DNA of 64,000 bases from Candidatus Contubernalis alkalaceticus (GTDB lineage Bacteria; Bacillota; Dethiobacteria; SKNC01). The notes below the pieces were generated by a model that ran no database searches, had not been told where the DNA came from, and worked only from the letters and a program-made list of their open reading frames with translations. This document shows, piece after piece, positions 8,753 to 17,432 of the stretch; the first letter of the stretch is position 1; each line of letters begins with the position of its first letter. The position numbers and the translations under genes are program-made. Where the stretch lies: the NCBI RefSeq assembly GCF_022558445.1, contig NZ_CP054699.1, positions 2,064,001 to 2,128,000 on the forward strand, written 5' to 3'.

Positions 8753-11083
8753 ATGAAAAAGATTACCGCATTGTTAGTAGTAATGGTACTACTATCTTCC
8801 CTTATCGTCGGTTGTGCATCAAAAACAGTCTTCGATGCAGATACTCCGCTCAAGCATACTCAAGCAGTTGAAATTATTTATAATGCTGCAAAAAAGTATA
8901 GTAATTCGATTACAAAAGCAGAGATAGAAGCTGCTTACACTCTTGTCCAAGAGGAAACAGCCAAAAGTGAGTTCGCCACCAAGCCCGAATGCTATGCTAT
9001 GTTGGCACATGCCTTTGATTTATCCGATGTACCTACAGGGAACAATCGGCGAATTGGCATATTTGATGCAACCTCGCTAAGTGCTGCCAGAGACGAGGAT
9101 AAATATATACAACAATTTTGTGACTTGGGTATTGTTACAGCTGACGAAGTGGTTAACAGAAATACCATGACTACAACAGAACTAAAGCGAATTTTGAGTA
9201 AGATTTATACATATATAGGAACAAACAAAAAGGATGATTTTTATACGGCTGTAAACAAAGAATGGTTTGAGACGGCTGAAATTCCAGCGGGAGAGTTTTA
9301 TTTTGATACTTTTACGGAAATTAAACTGCAAAACGACGAGAAAATTAAGGAAATCATTTTTGCGGCTGTAAATTCACAATCTGAAACCGGAACGGTATCT
9401 CAAAAACTCGGTGATTTTTATAAATCATTTATCAATGTAGAGGAACGTAACAGAAAAGGGATTGAGCCCCTTCAAAAATATGTTGATATGATTAATGGTG
9501 CTAATACAGTAGATGAATTAGTTAGTATAGACGCCTATTTTAGCAATAACCTCGGCGTTGAAACATTGTTTTATTTTTACATAATGAGCGATAGCATGGA
9601 TAGTACGAAAAATTCACTTTACTTTTTTGGGCTTCCATATAAAAATGCAAAGCCCGAATATTTAGAGCCTGCCCATGGTTTTACAGAAGCTTATCTCGAA
9701 TATTTAACAACTGTTCTTGGTTTTTTTGGGGGTAATAGTAATGATGCGCAGGCACTATATGATCTAGAAAAAGAGATTGCCACAGCGTCCCTTGAACCAC
9801 AGGACTATTACAATGTTGATAAGTATTATAATCCATACAAAACGTCCAGCCTGGCAGAGTTTTTTACTGGGTTTGATTTTGAAAAGGCTTTAAAGATGTT
9901 CGGCTTTGAACAATCGCGTACCGTCATTGCCTATGATGATGGTGCGGTAAAGCGTTCAGCAGAGCTTATGACACAAGACAATTTAGCAGTACTTAAAGAT
10001 TTGTCAAAGGTTAATCTATTCGAAGCATTTAGCCATGTGCTTGGAGAAGAGCAAGTTATGCTTATAGAAAAATTTAATCAAGAGGCATACGGCATTGAGG
10101 GTGAAAAAACACTTGAGCAAAAGGGTATTGATAAAGAGAAGTTGCTTTTTCCGGATTATATTGGCAAGCTGTATGTTGAGAACTATTTTTCAAAAGAAGC
10201 GAAGGCTGATGTAGAAACCATGGTAGAGGAGTTTATCACCCAGTATCAAACAATGCTTCAAGAAATCACTTGGCTATCCTCGCAAACTAAAGAAAAAGCA
10301 ATAGAAAAACTTGCAGCAATCAATGTAAAAATTGGCTATCCTGATCAATGGGATACAGCATTAGATGATGTTGTTATAGAAGATAAGGTTTTTGAAAACT
10401 GCGCCGCAGTTTTCAACGCTAAGAACAGAAAAGCTAAAAGCGAACTATATCAGCCTGTGAACGAAGACAAATGGTATATGTCAGTTTATGAGGTAAACGC
10501 ATATTACAATCCTATGGCCAATGAAATCGTATTCCCTGCAGGCATTCTACAGGGTGATTTCTACGACATAAATCACTCGAGAGAGGAAAATTTGGGTGGA
10601 ATTGGCATGGTGATTGCCCACGAAATTACCCACTCCTTTGATAACAACGGTGCAAAATATGATAAATACGGTAATGCAAACGAGTGGTGGACAAAGGAGG
10701 ATACAGCTAAGTTTGAAGAGTTATGCCGTAATGTTATCACTGAATTTGATGGCATTGAGATTATCCCGGGAATTTTTAGCAATGGGACTCTTACACTCAG
10801 TGAAAATATTGCAGATCTAGGCGGTGTGAAGTGTGCTCTTGCTGTATGTATGCAGGATGAAAATGCTGACCTTACAAAATTCTTTGAAAGCTATGCACGG
10901 ATCTGGAAGTCAATTGCGTCTCGTGAAACAACAGAATATTACAGCAAGGTGGGTGTTCATTCGAATGAAAAAATAAGGGTGAACAGAGTGCTTAGCAATT
11001 TCGAAGAATTTTATAAAGCTTACGATATAAAAGAGGGTGATGATATGTATGTTAAAAAGGCTCGACGCGTTAATATTTGGTAG
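8753..11083 (+). CDS. M13 (neprilysin/PepO-like) zinc metallopeptidase, lipoprotein
   Basis: This is a predicted surface-anchored zinc endopeptidase of 776 residues. It has a signal peptide with lipobox LIVGC (Cys 21), then about 130 residues resembling S-layer-homology-type helices, then the M13 fold. The family block NAYYNPMANEIVFPAGILQ precedes the zinc motif HEITH near residue 623, and ENIADLGG supplies the third zinc ligand. The C-terminus keeps the KIRVNRVLSNFEEFYKAY block. ATG 8753 is chosen because AAGGAGG (8738-8744) lies just upstream; an earlier in-frame ATG at 8651 would bury the signal peptide. It has no operon partners. Confidence 0.88.
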   Translation: MKKITALLVVMVLLSSLIVGCASKTVFDADTPLKHTQAVEIIYNAAKKYSNSITKAEIEAAYTLVQEETAKSEFATKPECYAMLAHAFDLSDVPTGNNRRIGIFDATSLSAARDEDKYIQQFCDLGIVTADEVVNRNTMTTTELKRILSKIYTYIGTNKKDDFYTAVNKEWFETAEIPAGEFYFDTFTEIKLQNDEKIKEIIFAAVNSQSETGTVSQKLGDFYKSFINVEERNRKGIEPLQKYVDMINGANTVDELVSIDAYFSNNLGVETLFYFYIMSDSMDSTKNSLYFFGLPYKNAKPEYLEPAHGFTEAYLEYLTTVLGFFGGNSNDAQALYDLEKEIATASLEPQDYYNVDKYYNPYKTSSLAEFFTGFDFEKALKMFGFEQSRTVIAYDDGAVKRSAELMTQDNLAVLKDLSKVNLFEAFSHVLGEEQVMLIEKFNQEAYGIEGEKTLEQKGIDKEKLLFPDYIGKLYVENYFSKEAKADVETMVEEFITQYQTMLQEITWLSSQTKEKAIEKLAAINVKIGYPDQWDTALDDVVIEDKVFENCAAVFNAKNRKAKSELYQPVNEDKWYMSVYEVNAYYNPMANEIVFPAGILQGDFYDINHSREENLGGIGMVIAHEITHSFDNNGAKYDKYGNANEWWTKEDTAKFEELCRNVITEFDGIEIIPGIFSNGTLTLSENIADLGGVKCALAVCMQDENADLTKFFESYARIWKSIASRETTEYYSKVGVHSNEKIRVNRVLSNFEEFYKAYDIKEGDDMYVKKARRVNIW

Positions 11084-11266
11084 TGATATATCTAACGATC
11101 GTCTAGGCCATAATTTTCAAGGTGATAGATAAGATTAGTCACTTAATAGGGCATTATAAAGGGTTGCAGTAAAAATTGCTTTTTGTATTTTTGACTGCCG
11201 GTGAGTGCATTTTTAGATTAACATAAACAACAGCAAACTTACTATTAATTAATTATGTGAGGGTAT

Positions 11267-12711
11267 ATGAAACTTAATTTTTCTAAAAAAGTACATTATT
11301 CTTTAATTATATAATAGCTTTATTGGCTGCATTTGCTCTTGTTAATGTTTATTTTAACAGGGATTGTTTTTCTTATAAACCATTTGCAAATGGTCCGGAA
11401 TTATCTTCGCCTTTGTTTTACAAAATTGTAGATAACAAAGACCAGTACTTTATTGATCAAGGAAATCAACGCATTATTGCTATAGATGAAGAAGGCAAAA
11501 GCAAATGGACATATATTAATACTGATACAAGCTATAAAGAACTTGTACAAGCTCCTAATGGCAGAATATTTGTAACAAATTATAGATATATTCATGATAC
11601 GGTTATTTCCACTATTTCAATTGATGAGTTTTCTAATTCAGGTAAATTCTTGGGTAGTATTTATTCTGTTTCCTACCCTGTTAAACAACTTTTTGATAAA
11701 ACAAGTCAAATAATGGACTTGCAGTTTGTTGATGATATGCTTACATTTGTGACAAGAACAGATGAAAAACTTCATCTATATTCAATAAATTTGAACGAAA
11801 ACAATAAATTACAGCTCAAAGCCTCAGTTTCTTGGGACAACAAAAAAGAACATGCGATAAAATACTGCTATGATCATGACAAAGAAATTTTTTATGTTAT
11901 TACTGCTATGGGCAATATTTATGAAATAGCAACTATTGAAAATGATGCTAAACTGCTTTTTTATCCAAAAGAGGATGGTTTTAACATTCCATTTTCCATG
12001 ACGCTTGTCGGTGGTAATCTTGTTGTTTCGGATATTGGTTCACGAACTGTAAATGTTTATGATGGACAAAGCTTTATGAACATTGTAACAATGAAGAAAG
12101 GCCATGACTTTTTCACTGATCCTGCACTTTACTATTCTATTACAAGCGCCTCCCAAAATGAAGTGACTCTAACAACGGGTTATGATGCTTATCTGCTTAA
12201 TGTTGACACAGAAATACTAACCCCAATAAACACAGATATTACATTTTCTACCATGGAGCATGCTCGAATTATTTTCGCTTGGGTTTGTGGACTTATCTTG
12301 CTTATCTTAGGATTTGGATTAATTATTATTTATGCAAAATACTCTGTCGTTATATCTGCTACAATAATATTTTATGGATTCAATCAATCGGTTTTGGGGC
12401 TTGTGCTTTCCAGTGTTGCTTTTGCTTTTGTCGATAGTTTTTTCGATGCAGTGCGGAATATCTATCTCACTCAACTACCTGAATCAATCAAATACGGGCA
12501 AGGCAGTACCCTTGCATTTAGCAATATTGTTACCAGTATAGCACAGTTTGGTCAGTCCTACATATTCGCCTTTGCCATAATTTTTGGTATCAAGAAGAGC
12601 TTTTTAATAATTGGCGTTACTTTACTTGTTTTAACAGTATTATTCCTAAAGGTAAATAATAATAGGGATAATAAGAAAAAACAAAATATTTTCGATAATG
12701 TTTCAATATAA
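11267..12711 (+). pseudogene. Decayed chimera: beta-propeller-like sensor N-half joined to transporter C-terminus
   Basis: An ATG at 11267 opens a basic, then hydrophobic N-terminus (MKLNFSKKVHYSLII) that hits a stop; one base shift restores ALLAAFALVNVYF, where the long frame continues to 12711. After this membrane anchor, residues about 30-300 show repeated short strands (for example QYFIDQGNQRIIAIDEEGK), like the extracellular NHL/propeller-type domains of sensor proteins. A transmembrane helix follows (ARIIFAWVCGLILLILGFG). From there the sequence changes to something like the last helices of a major facilitator transporter (LGLVLSSVAFAFVDSFFDAVRN). I read it as a frameshifted, deletion-fused gene; both family assignments are inference. 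Confidence 0.6.
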
Positions 12712-12796
12712 AAATGAGCCATGGAGTTGGTATTTTTATGCGTTTTTTTCCACTTTGTGATGCAAAAGCTTAGGTAAGAAGAGGATACATCCCAAA

Positions 12797-12842
12797 CAGG
12801 AGATTCTGGAAATTGCCGAAGGCAAGGGCCTGAATCTCCAGG
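12797..12842 (-). terminator. Long hairpin after selO
   Basis: A hairpin with arms GGAGATTC (12799-12806) and GAATCTCC (12832-12839), and an inner TTGCC/GGCAA stem with a GAA loop, lies directly after the selO stop codon. The T tract is poor on both strands. It sits between convergent genes and may block read-through in both directions. Confidence 0.55.
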
Positions 12843-12844
12843 CA

Positions 12845-14320
12845 TCAGGTACCGCAAAAGGTTCGGTAAGGACGGGTTGAAAGCTCAGGCAGTGTGGAGT
12901 AATCAGCCTGTTGGGGGGAGTGCCCGTAGGGGTTTGAAAGAACATCAAGAAGCCGTTCCATCACGCTGTAGTCTCCTTGTTTCACTGCGGCTTCTAGCGC
13001 GGCTTCTACCCGGTGATTGCGAGGGATTAGCGCAGGATTGGAGTTTCTCATCAACTGATGCCAGGAGTCTTTGGGTTCCTGCTGCCTTTCTACTCTCGCC
13101 TGCCACAGCTTATACCACTGAGCAAACGCTGTGGTGCCAAACAGGGCTGTATCTTCCGGCTTATCAAAAGTTAATGCCAGGAAAGTATTGGTATAGTCTG
13201 CACGATACTTCTGCATCATACTGAGGAGGTCTTCAATAAGGGATTCATCCTGTAGTTCTTCGTTAAATATTCCTAGTTTTGCTCTCATTCCCGCCAGCCA
13301 ATTACAGTGATACAACTCAGCAAACTCTGAAATAGCATCCTGGGCTAGTTTGACAGCCTGAGCCTCATTGTCATGTAAAAGTGGCAATAGGGTTTCAGCA
13401 AATCGCGCTAGATCCCACCCGGCAATATCCGGCTGATTGCCATAGGCATAGCGGCCATGAATGTCAATGGAACTGAATACCGTCGCCGGGTCATAGGTAT
13501 CCATGAAAGCGCAGGGACCATAATCAATGGTTTCTCCTCTAAGTGCCATGTTGTCGGTGTTCATCACCCCGTGAATAAAGCCAACCAACTGCCATTTGGA
13601 TATCAGCACGGCCTGACGCTTGATTACTTCTTGAAGTAGGAAAAGATAGGGGTTCTCTCCAGTGTTAATGTCTGGAAAATGTCTTTGCAAAGTATAATCT
13701 GCCAGGGTCTGGAGATCCTCAACTGTGCCCCATTTTGAAACGTATTGAAAGGTGCCGACCCGCAGATGACTGGCAGCTACGCGGGTCAGAATCGCACCAG
13801 GCAGGTGGGTTTCCCGGATTACTGATTCACCGGTTGTCACCACCGCCAGGCTGCGGGTGGTAGCAATACCCAGAGCATGCATTGCTTCGCTGATAATGTA
13901 TTCCCGCAGCATCGGACCAAGAGACGCTCGACCATCGCCCTGACGGGAGTATGGCGTTTTACCTGAACCCTTGAGCTGAATATCAACCCGTTCACCCAGG
14001 GGAGTGATCTGCTCCCCCAGCAGATGAGCCCGGCCGTCCCCTAACATAGTAAAATGCCCGAATTGATGCCCCGCGTAAGCTTGAGCAAGAGGCAAAGCAC
14101 CTTCAGGAATCTGGTTGCCAGCAAGCACCGCTACGCCATCTTTGCTTTGCAGCGCCTGGCCGTTTAACCCCAGGGATGCTGCCAGTGGGTAATTGAGAAT
14201 AATCAACTCCGGTGAGCGTACAGGAGTTGGGTTGAGGCGGGTAAAAAATGATTTTGGCAGCCGGGCATAACTGTTGTCTAAGTTCCATCCTGTTTCTATT
14301 ATTGCTTTTTCCTTTGTCAT
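12845..14320 (-). CDS. selO: SelO, protein adenylyltransferase (YdiU family)
   Basis: SelO is a pseudokinase-fold enzyme that transfers AMP from ATP to protein Ser/Thr/Tyr hydroxyls and is linked to redox stress responses. The 491-residue protein has the glycine-rich block [13 protein letters not shown]-like region, [17 protein letters not shown] with the nucleotide-binding lysine, and HGVMNTDNM with DYGPCAFMD for metal binding. It ends in TFCGT: a cysteine at the third position from the C-terminus, where animal SelO has selenocysteine. ATG 14320 has AAGGAG at better spacing than ATG 14323. Local GC looks higher than its neighbours, which fits horizontal gain. Confidence 0.93.
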   Translation of the reverse strand: MTKEKAIIETGWNLDNSYARLPKSFFTRLNPTPVRSPELIILNYPLAASLGLNGQALQSKDGVAVLAGNQIPEGALPLAQAYAGHQFGHFTMLGDGRAHLLGEQITPLGERVDIQLKGSGKTPYSRQGDGRASLGPMLREYIISEAMHALGIATTRSLAVVTTGESVIRETHLPGAILTRVAASHLRVGTFQYVSKWGTVEDLQTLADYTLQRHFPDINTGENPYLFLLQEVIKRQAVLISKWQLVGFIHGVMNTDNMALRGETIDYGPCAFMDTYDPATVFSSIDIHGRYAYGNQPDIAGWDLARFAETLLPLLHDNEAQAVKLAQDAISEFAELYHCNWLAGMRAKLGIFNEELQDESLIEDLLSMMQKYRADYTNTFLALTFDKPEDTALFGTTAFAQWYKLWQARVERQQEPKDSWHQLMRNSNPALIPRNHRVEAALEAAVKQGDYSVMERLLDVLSNPYGHSPQQADYSTLPELSTRPYRTFCGT

Positions 14321-14488
14321 CATATCTCCTTATTATATCTTTTGTATTTTAATTTTCTTTTTTTTTAAATAAATAAATCAAACAAAAGACATTATGATAT
14401 TTTTAGTTAATAACTTTCTATACTAACACAACACAAGGCAGCCACTATTAGTGTCTGCTTCTGCCAATTTTGTTATACCCTTTCCATA

Positions 14489-14559
14489 CATAGGGGTTTA
14501 CCTTTACGAAAAGGAATTCTGCGTAATTTTGTTTCTGCGAAAAGGTAAGACCCCCTATG
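14489..14559. repeat. Imperfect inverted repeat, 20-22-bp arms
   Basis: CATAGGGGTTTACCTTTACG at 14489-14508 is nearly complementary to 14538-14559 (about 17 of 20 bases), with a 29-base spacer that repeats CTGCG/GAAAAGG fragments. It borders the rlmD-like gene fragment. It could be the remnant of a small mobile element or one end of a deletion. Confidence 0.5.
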
Positions 14560-14637
14560 ACTAAAGATAATCTGTACCATATTTTAGGAGTTCAGCCAGT
14601 TGATATGTTTCCGCTAACGATGGCGACCCTATGCTAG
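14557..14637 (+). pseudogene. 3' remnant of an RlmD-type rRNA methyltransferase gene
   Basis: In one frame the DNA reads NLYHILGVQPVDMFP and then degenerates to a stop at 14635. This matches the C-terminal signature of the RlmD family, seen in the intact gene of this window as NIYRIAEVQPIDMFP. The nucleotide match is much weaker than the protein match, so this is a relic of a diverged second copy and not a recent duplication. No other part of the gene is detectable upstream. Confidence 0.6.
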
Positions 14638-14721
14638 TTGTGTCACATCAGAACGGGAGACGTTTCTCCTGTCCGGCTAACTGCCCTTTAATCTTTTAAC
14701 TCTTTTATTAGCCATTAGTTT

Positions 14722-15105
14722 TTAAATTTTCTCGTATGTAAGGGGAGGTCCCGAACCTATTTCCTTGTCCTCGATATAGAACCCTTCAAAAATTCCCCAC
14801 TTCAAAAAAACATCTCTGTCAAACGTATTGATCTCTTGAAACACCACCTTGTTGCCAAGCTCCGCCGCCGCCCTTTTTGCCCTTTCCAACACCACATTTT
14901 GCACAGGGCAGTATCCGTTAGTAAAGGCGGTAACCGTTATTTTCCCGGGATTCGCTCTTGCCGGAGGCTTTTTCACTTGCCTGACCCAATTGGGCGGGAC
15001 AGCATCAGCAATAAAAGGTTTCCATAAAAGAACCTTAATACCGCTTTTGTCCACCTTTTTGTATCCCTGTTTTTTTACCACGAGTCTTTCATCCACAAAA
15101 TACAA
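14722..15105 (-). pseudogene. C-terminal fragment of a GNAT acetyltransferase with YoaP-like thioredoxin-fold tail
   Basis: The 127-residue frame begins FVDERLVVKKQGYKKVD, which resembles the end of a GNAT domain in YoaP-type proteins. It continues through KITVTAFTNGYCPVQNVVLERAKRAA, a thioredoxin-like strand-Cys-helix unit, to EINTFDRDVFLKWGI. The acetyl-CoA-binding part is missing, the apparent TTG start has no sensible ribosome binding site, and the tail also looks short. I therefore call it a fragment. The family assignment comes from remembered similarity and should be searched. Confidence 0.6.
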
Positions 15106-15770
15106 ATTCTATCTTCAGCAATTGCTTTTTATAAATTTCCATTATATCACAATTAAGGAGAAAGGAGAACAATAGTTAGTTCGTAAAATTTTTCCGTATT
15201 TTCGGCATCCTTTTCCCACCTGTAGAGGATGAAATACTTCTGCCTAAGAGTAGAGAAAAGCGATTTATCCCCTACCTTTCCCTTTGCTTAGAGGAAGGGG
15301 TCTTCTCGCTAAGATGATAAAGAAGCGGGCAAGCCGTGCAAAAATCTTATGCCTAATTTTCGTTGTACGATACATTCCATTTAACTCAAAATAAGATGAA
15401 AGGTTGTTTAGCGTATGATTGCTGTTGGACTATATGAGACCGGCCGTATATAGTGAATCTTTCACAGAGAAATTAGCTGCTTAAAAACTCAAACTAACTC
15501 AGGCTGTCAAGGGCGAGCGTTTTCCAGCGAGTTCATCGGAGGCGCAGCCGGAGACCCTTTACAGCCAAGACGTTTTATCACCCTATCAGAGGGCTGACAA
15601 TGCCGCAATTTGGCATTGGCGGCATGACTACAAGAAGGGGGTTTTCGAAATAATTAGCAATTGACTAAATTTAGGAGAATAGCTAACTTAATAGTGTCCG
15701 GTTTAACGGGAAAACCTCAGTCCTCTGATTACCGCTCAGAAGTATGGCTGCCGATTGTTAAAAACAATGA
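15106..15770. other. Gene-free relic stretch with hairpins
   Basis: No credible frame is present over about 660 bp. A 12-bp arm GGCTGTCAAGGG (15502-15513) pairs with CCCTTTACAGCC (15555-15566) with one mismatch, enclosing GC-rich short palindromes. A second hairpin pairs ATGCCGC near 15600 with GCGGCAT near 15626. These look like remains of mobile or repetitive elements between broken genes. Confidence 0.5.
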
Positions 15771-16160
15771 TATAAGCACAACAATTCAGATATTACTAAT
15801 AATCCGGAAAATGTTGTAGTTATCAGGCCGGAACAAAGGCAACAGTTTGTTGCAACAGCTAATAATTTTAATTCTGCCAAGATGCATCAATATCGCAACC
15901 CGGAAATTGATGATTGGCGCTCTGATGAGCGTTACCAGACAGCATACAAGGCACTAAAAAACAGTAAAGAACACTATTCAGTTGATTTTGCCCAATCAAT
16001 ATTGGCCGGAAGGTATGGATTCATGTGTCAATATGACCGAAAGAAAAATGCAGATACTGTTTGGTCAGTTATTTATGACTTGAAGCGAAAACAAATTTGG
16101 CGAGTTGAAGGAAACCCTTCGAGGAAAAAATTTAAAAAAGATACTCGGATGAAGGTTTAA
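15771..16160 (+). pseudogene. C-terminal fragment of a C45-type / linear-amide C-N hydrolase
   Basis: The frame opens after a stop at 15768 and reads NNPENVVVIRPEQRQQF, then YRNPEIDDWRSDERYQTAYKAL, then GRYGFMCQYDRKKNADTVWSVIYDLKRKQIW. This order is typical of the last third of acyl-CoA:6-aminopenicillanate acyltransferase-like (C45) hydrolases. The N-terminal nucleophile cysteine and the first two thirds of the protein are absent, so it cannot be active. The first ATG (15882) has no ribosome binding site. Confidence 0.65.
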
Positions 16161-16496
16161 TAGAGTATAAATGGATGCAGGCATTGCTTCTAGTTATCCA
16201 AGTATCATTTCTAGCCTCATTAAACAATATGTCAAATACATTAAATTCTTTTTTTGCTTTAATTTTTTTATATACTCAATAATCCGAAATTAATGTAGTC
16301 TGTTTCTTTAAAAATATAATTCTTTTATCTATTACTCTAAGCATAATATCATATATGCCCATTTTACTTTTTTCTCTTACTATTCTAGCCATATTAATAT
16401 ATCATTATTTTTATCCTATCATCACCTTTAACGTGGCAATCAAAGCGTCCCCTTGGCTATCCCCTTGGCTACCGTTAAAATATTTTACAAACCCTA
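16161..16496. other. AT-rich gap before the MerR-type promoter
   Basis: I see no gene, RNA fold or strong repeat here. A short direct repeat (CCCCTTGGCTA at about 16449 and 16460) precedes the regulator promoter. Confidence 0.5.
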
Positions 16497-16527
16497 TTGA
16501 CATTAACGTTACGTCAAGGTGTATAGT
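16497..16527 (+). promoter_or_regulatory. MerR-type promoter and operator
   Basis: TTGACA (16497-16502) and TATAGT (16522-16527) are separated by exactly 19 bp, the over-long spacing that MerR-family activators correct by distorting DNA. A dyad with arms TTGAC and GTCAA (16497-16501 and 16513-16517) lies within the spacer. The first gene downstream is the regulator itself, so autoregulation is the natural inference. Confidence 0.8.
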
Positions 16528-16550
16528 TAATACTGTCAGGAGGTAAGTGC

Positions 16551-17315
16551 GTGGAATACACCGTGCATAAATTAGCTAAGATAGCAGGCGTCAGCACCAG
16601 AACACTTCGATATTACGATGAGATTGGGATCCTTAAGCCGGCCAGAATTAACTCGTCAGGATATCGTATCTATGGTCAAACTGAGGTAAATAGGTTACAG
16701 CAAATTCTTTTTTATAGAGAGCTTGGAGTAAGTTTGGAATGTATTAAGGATATTGTGACGGCGCCGTCTTTTGATGGATTAAGAGCACTGAAGGAACATC
16801 GTGACAAGCTTCTTGATAAGAAAAAGCAATTAGACTTGTTAATAGATAATGTCGACAAGACTATTGCTTTAACAGAAGGGAGAGTTAAGATGACGGATAA
16901 AGAAAAGTTCGAAGGTTTTAAGAAAAAAATGATTGATGACAATGAAAAAAAATTTGGCAGTGAAATCAGAGAAAAATACGGCGATGAAGCAATTAATCTA
17001 TCAAATAAAAAAATCAAAGGGATGACGAAAGAACAACATGCTGAGTGGGAAAAACTAAGTTCCAGCCTTATGTCCACTCTTAAGGAGGCATTTAAAACCG
17101 GGGACCCCGCAGGGGAGCTTGCCCAAAAAACTGCATATCTACATCACCAATGGTTAAGCTGCGCCTGGGGTCATTACAACAAAGAAGCCCATGCCGGCCT
17201 TGCTCAGATGTATGTGGATGATGAGAGATTTACTGCCTTTTATGATCAGCAGCAGCCCGGTACAGCTGTGTTTTTAAGGGATGCAATCCTTATTTATACT
17301 GGAATGAATGAATAA
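16551..17315 (+). CDS. TipA-like MerR-family drug-sensing regulator
   Basis: The 254-residue protein has an N-terminal MerR DNA-binding domain (YTVHKLAKIAGVSTRTLRYYD, residues 3-23, then GYRIYG), a dimerisation coiled coil around residues 75-110, and a TipAS ligand-binding domain (about 125-250) with YLHHQWLSCAWGHYNKEAHAGL. TipA-type domains bind thiopeptide and other hydrophobic drugs. It starts at GTG 16551 behind AGGAGG. An in-frame ATG at 16890 preceded by GAAGGGAG could yield a free TipAS domain, as known for Streptomyces tipA. Its promoter has the 19-bp MerR spacing. No resistance gene follows directly. Confidence 0.9.
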   Translation: MEYTVHKLAKIAGVSTRTLRYYDEIGILKPARINSSGYRIYGQTEVNRLQQILFYRELGVSLECIKDIVTAPSFDGLRALKEHRDKLLDKKKQLDLLIDNVDKTIALTEGRVKMTDKEKFEGFKKKMIDDNEKKFGSEIREKYGDEAINLSNKKIKGMTKEQHAEWEKLSSSLMSTLKEAFKTGDPAGELAQKTAYLHHQWLSCAWGHYNKEAHAGLAQMYVDDERFTAFYDQQQPGTAVFLRDAILIYTGMNE

Positions 17316-17337
17316 GAGCGTTACAATCAGCATGGAT

Positions 17338-17411
17338 AGACAGAGGGACAGGGCTATTTGGCTAAAAGAGCATTCGGCAGGGAGACCAAACAAGTCCCCG
17401 TCCCTCTGTCT
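17338..17411. repeat. 12-bp inverted repeat with GC-rich loop (REP-like)
   Basis: AGACAGAGGGAC (17338-17349) and GTCCCTCTGTCT (17400-17411) are exact complements enclosing 50 bases, with extra GGG/CCC pairing inside. No T tract follows on either strand, so it is a weak terminator candidate between convergent genes. It resembles REP-like palindromes rich in GGGAC. Confidence 0.5.
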
Positions 17412-17432
17412 GGCTCCCCTGTCTGGCCCTGT

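Noticed and set aside
12758-12880. Small plus-strand frame reading HPKQEILEIAEGKGLNL before selO
   Set aside because: It has no start or ribosome binding site, and most of it is one arm of the hairpin after selO and the antisense of the selO 3' end.
12877-13224. Plus-strand frame of 115 codons opposite selO
   Set aside because: It is antisense to the well-conserved SelO coding region and has no ribosome binding site or recognisable domain.
14489-14637. Recent duplication of the rlmD 3' end
   Set aside because: Protein similarity is clear but nucleotide similarity to the intact gene is low, so a recent copy is unlikely.
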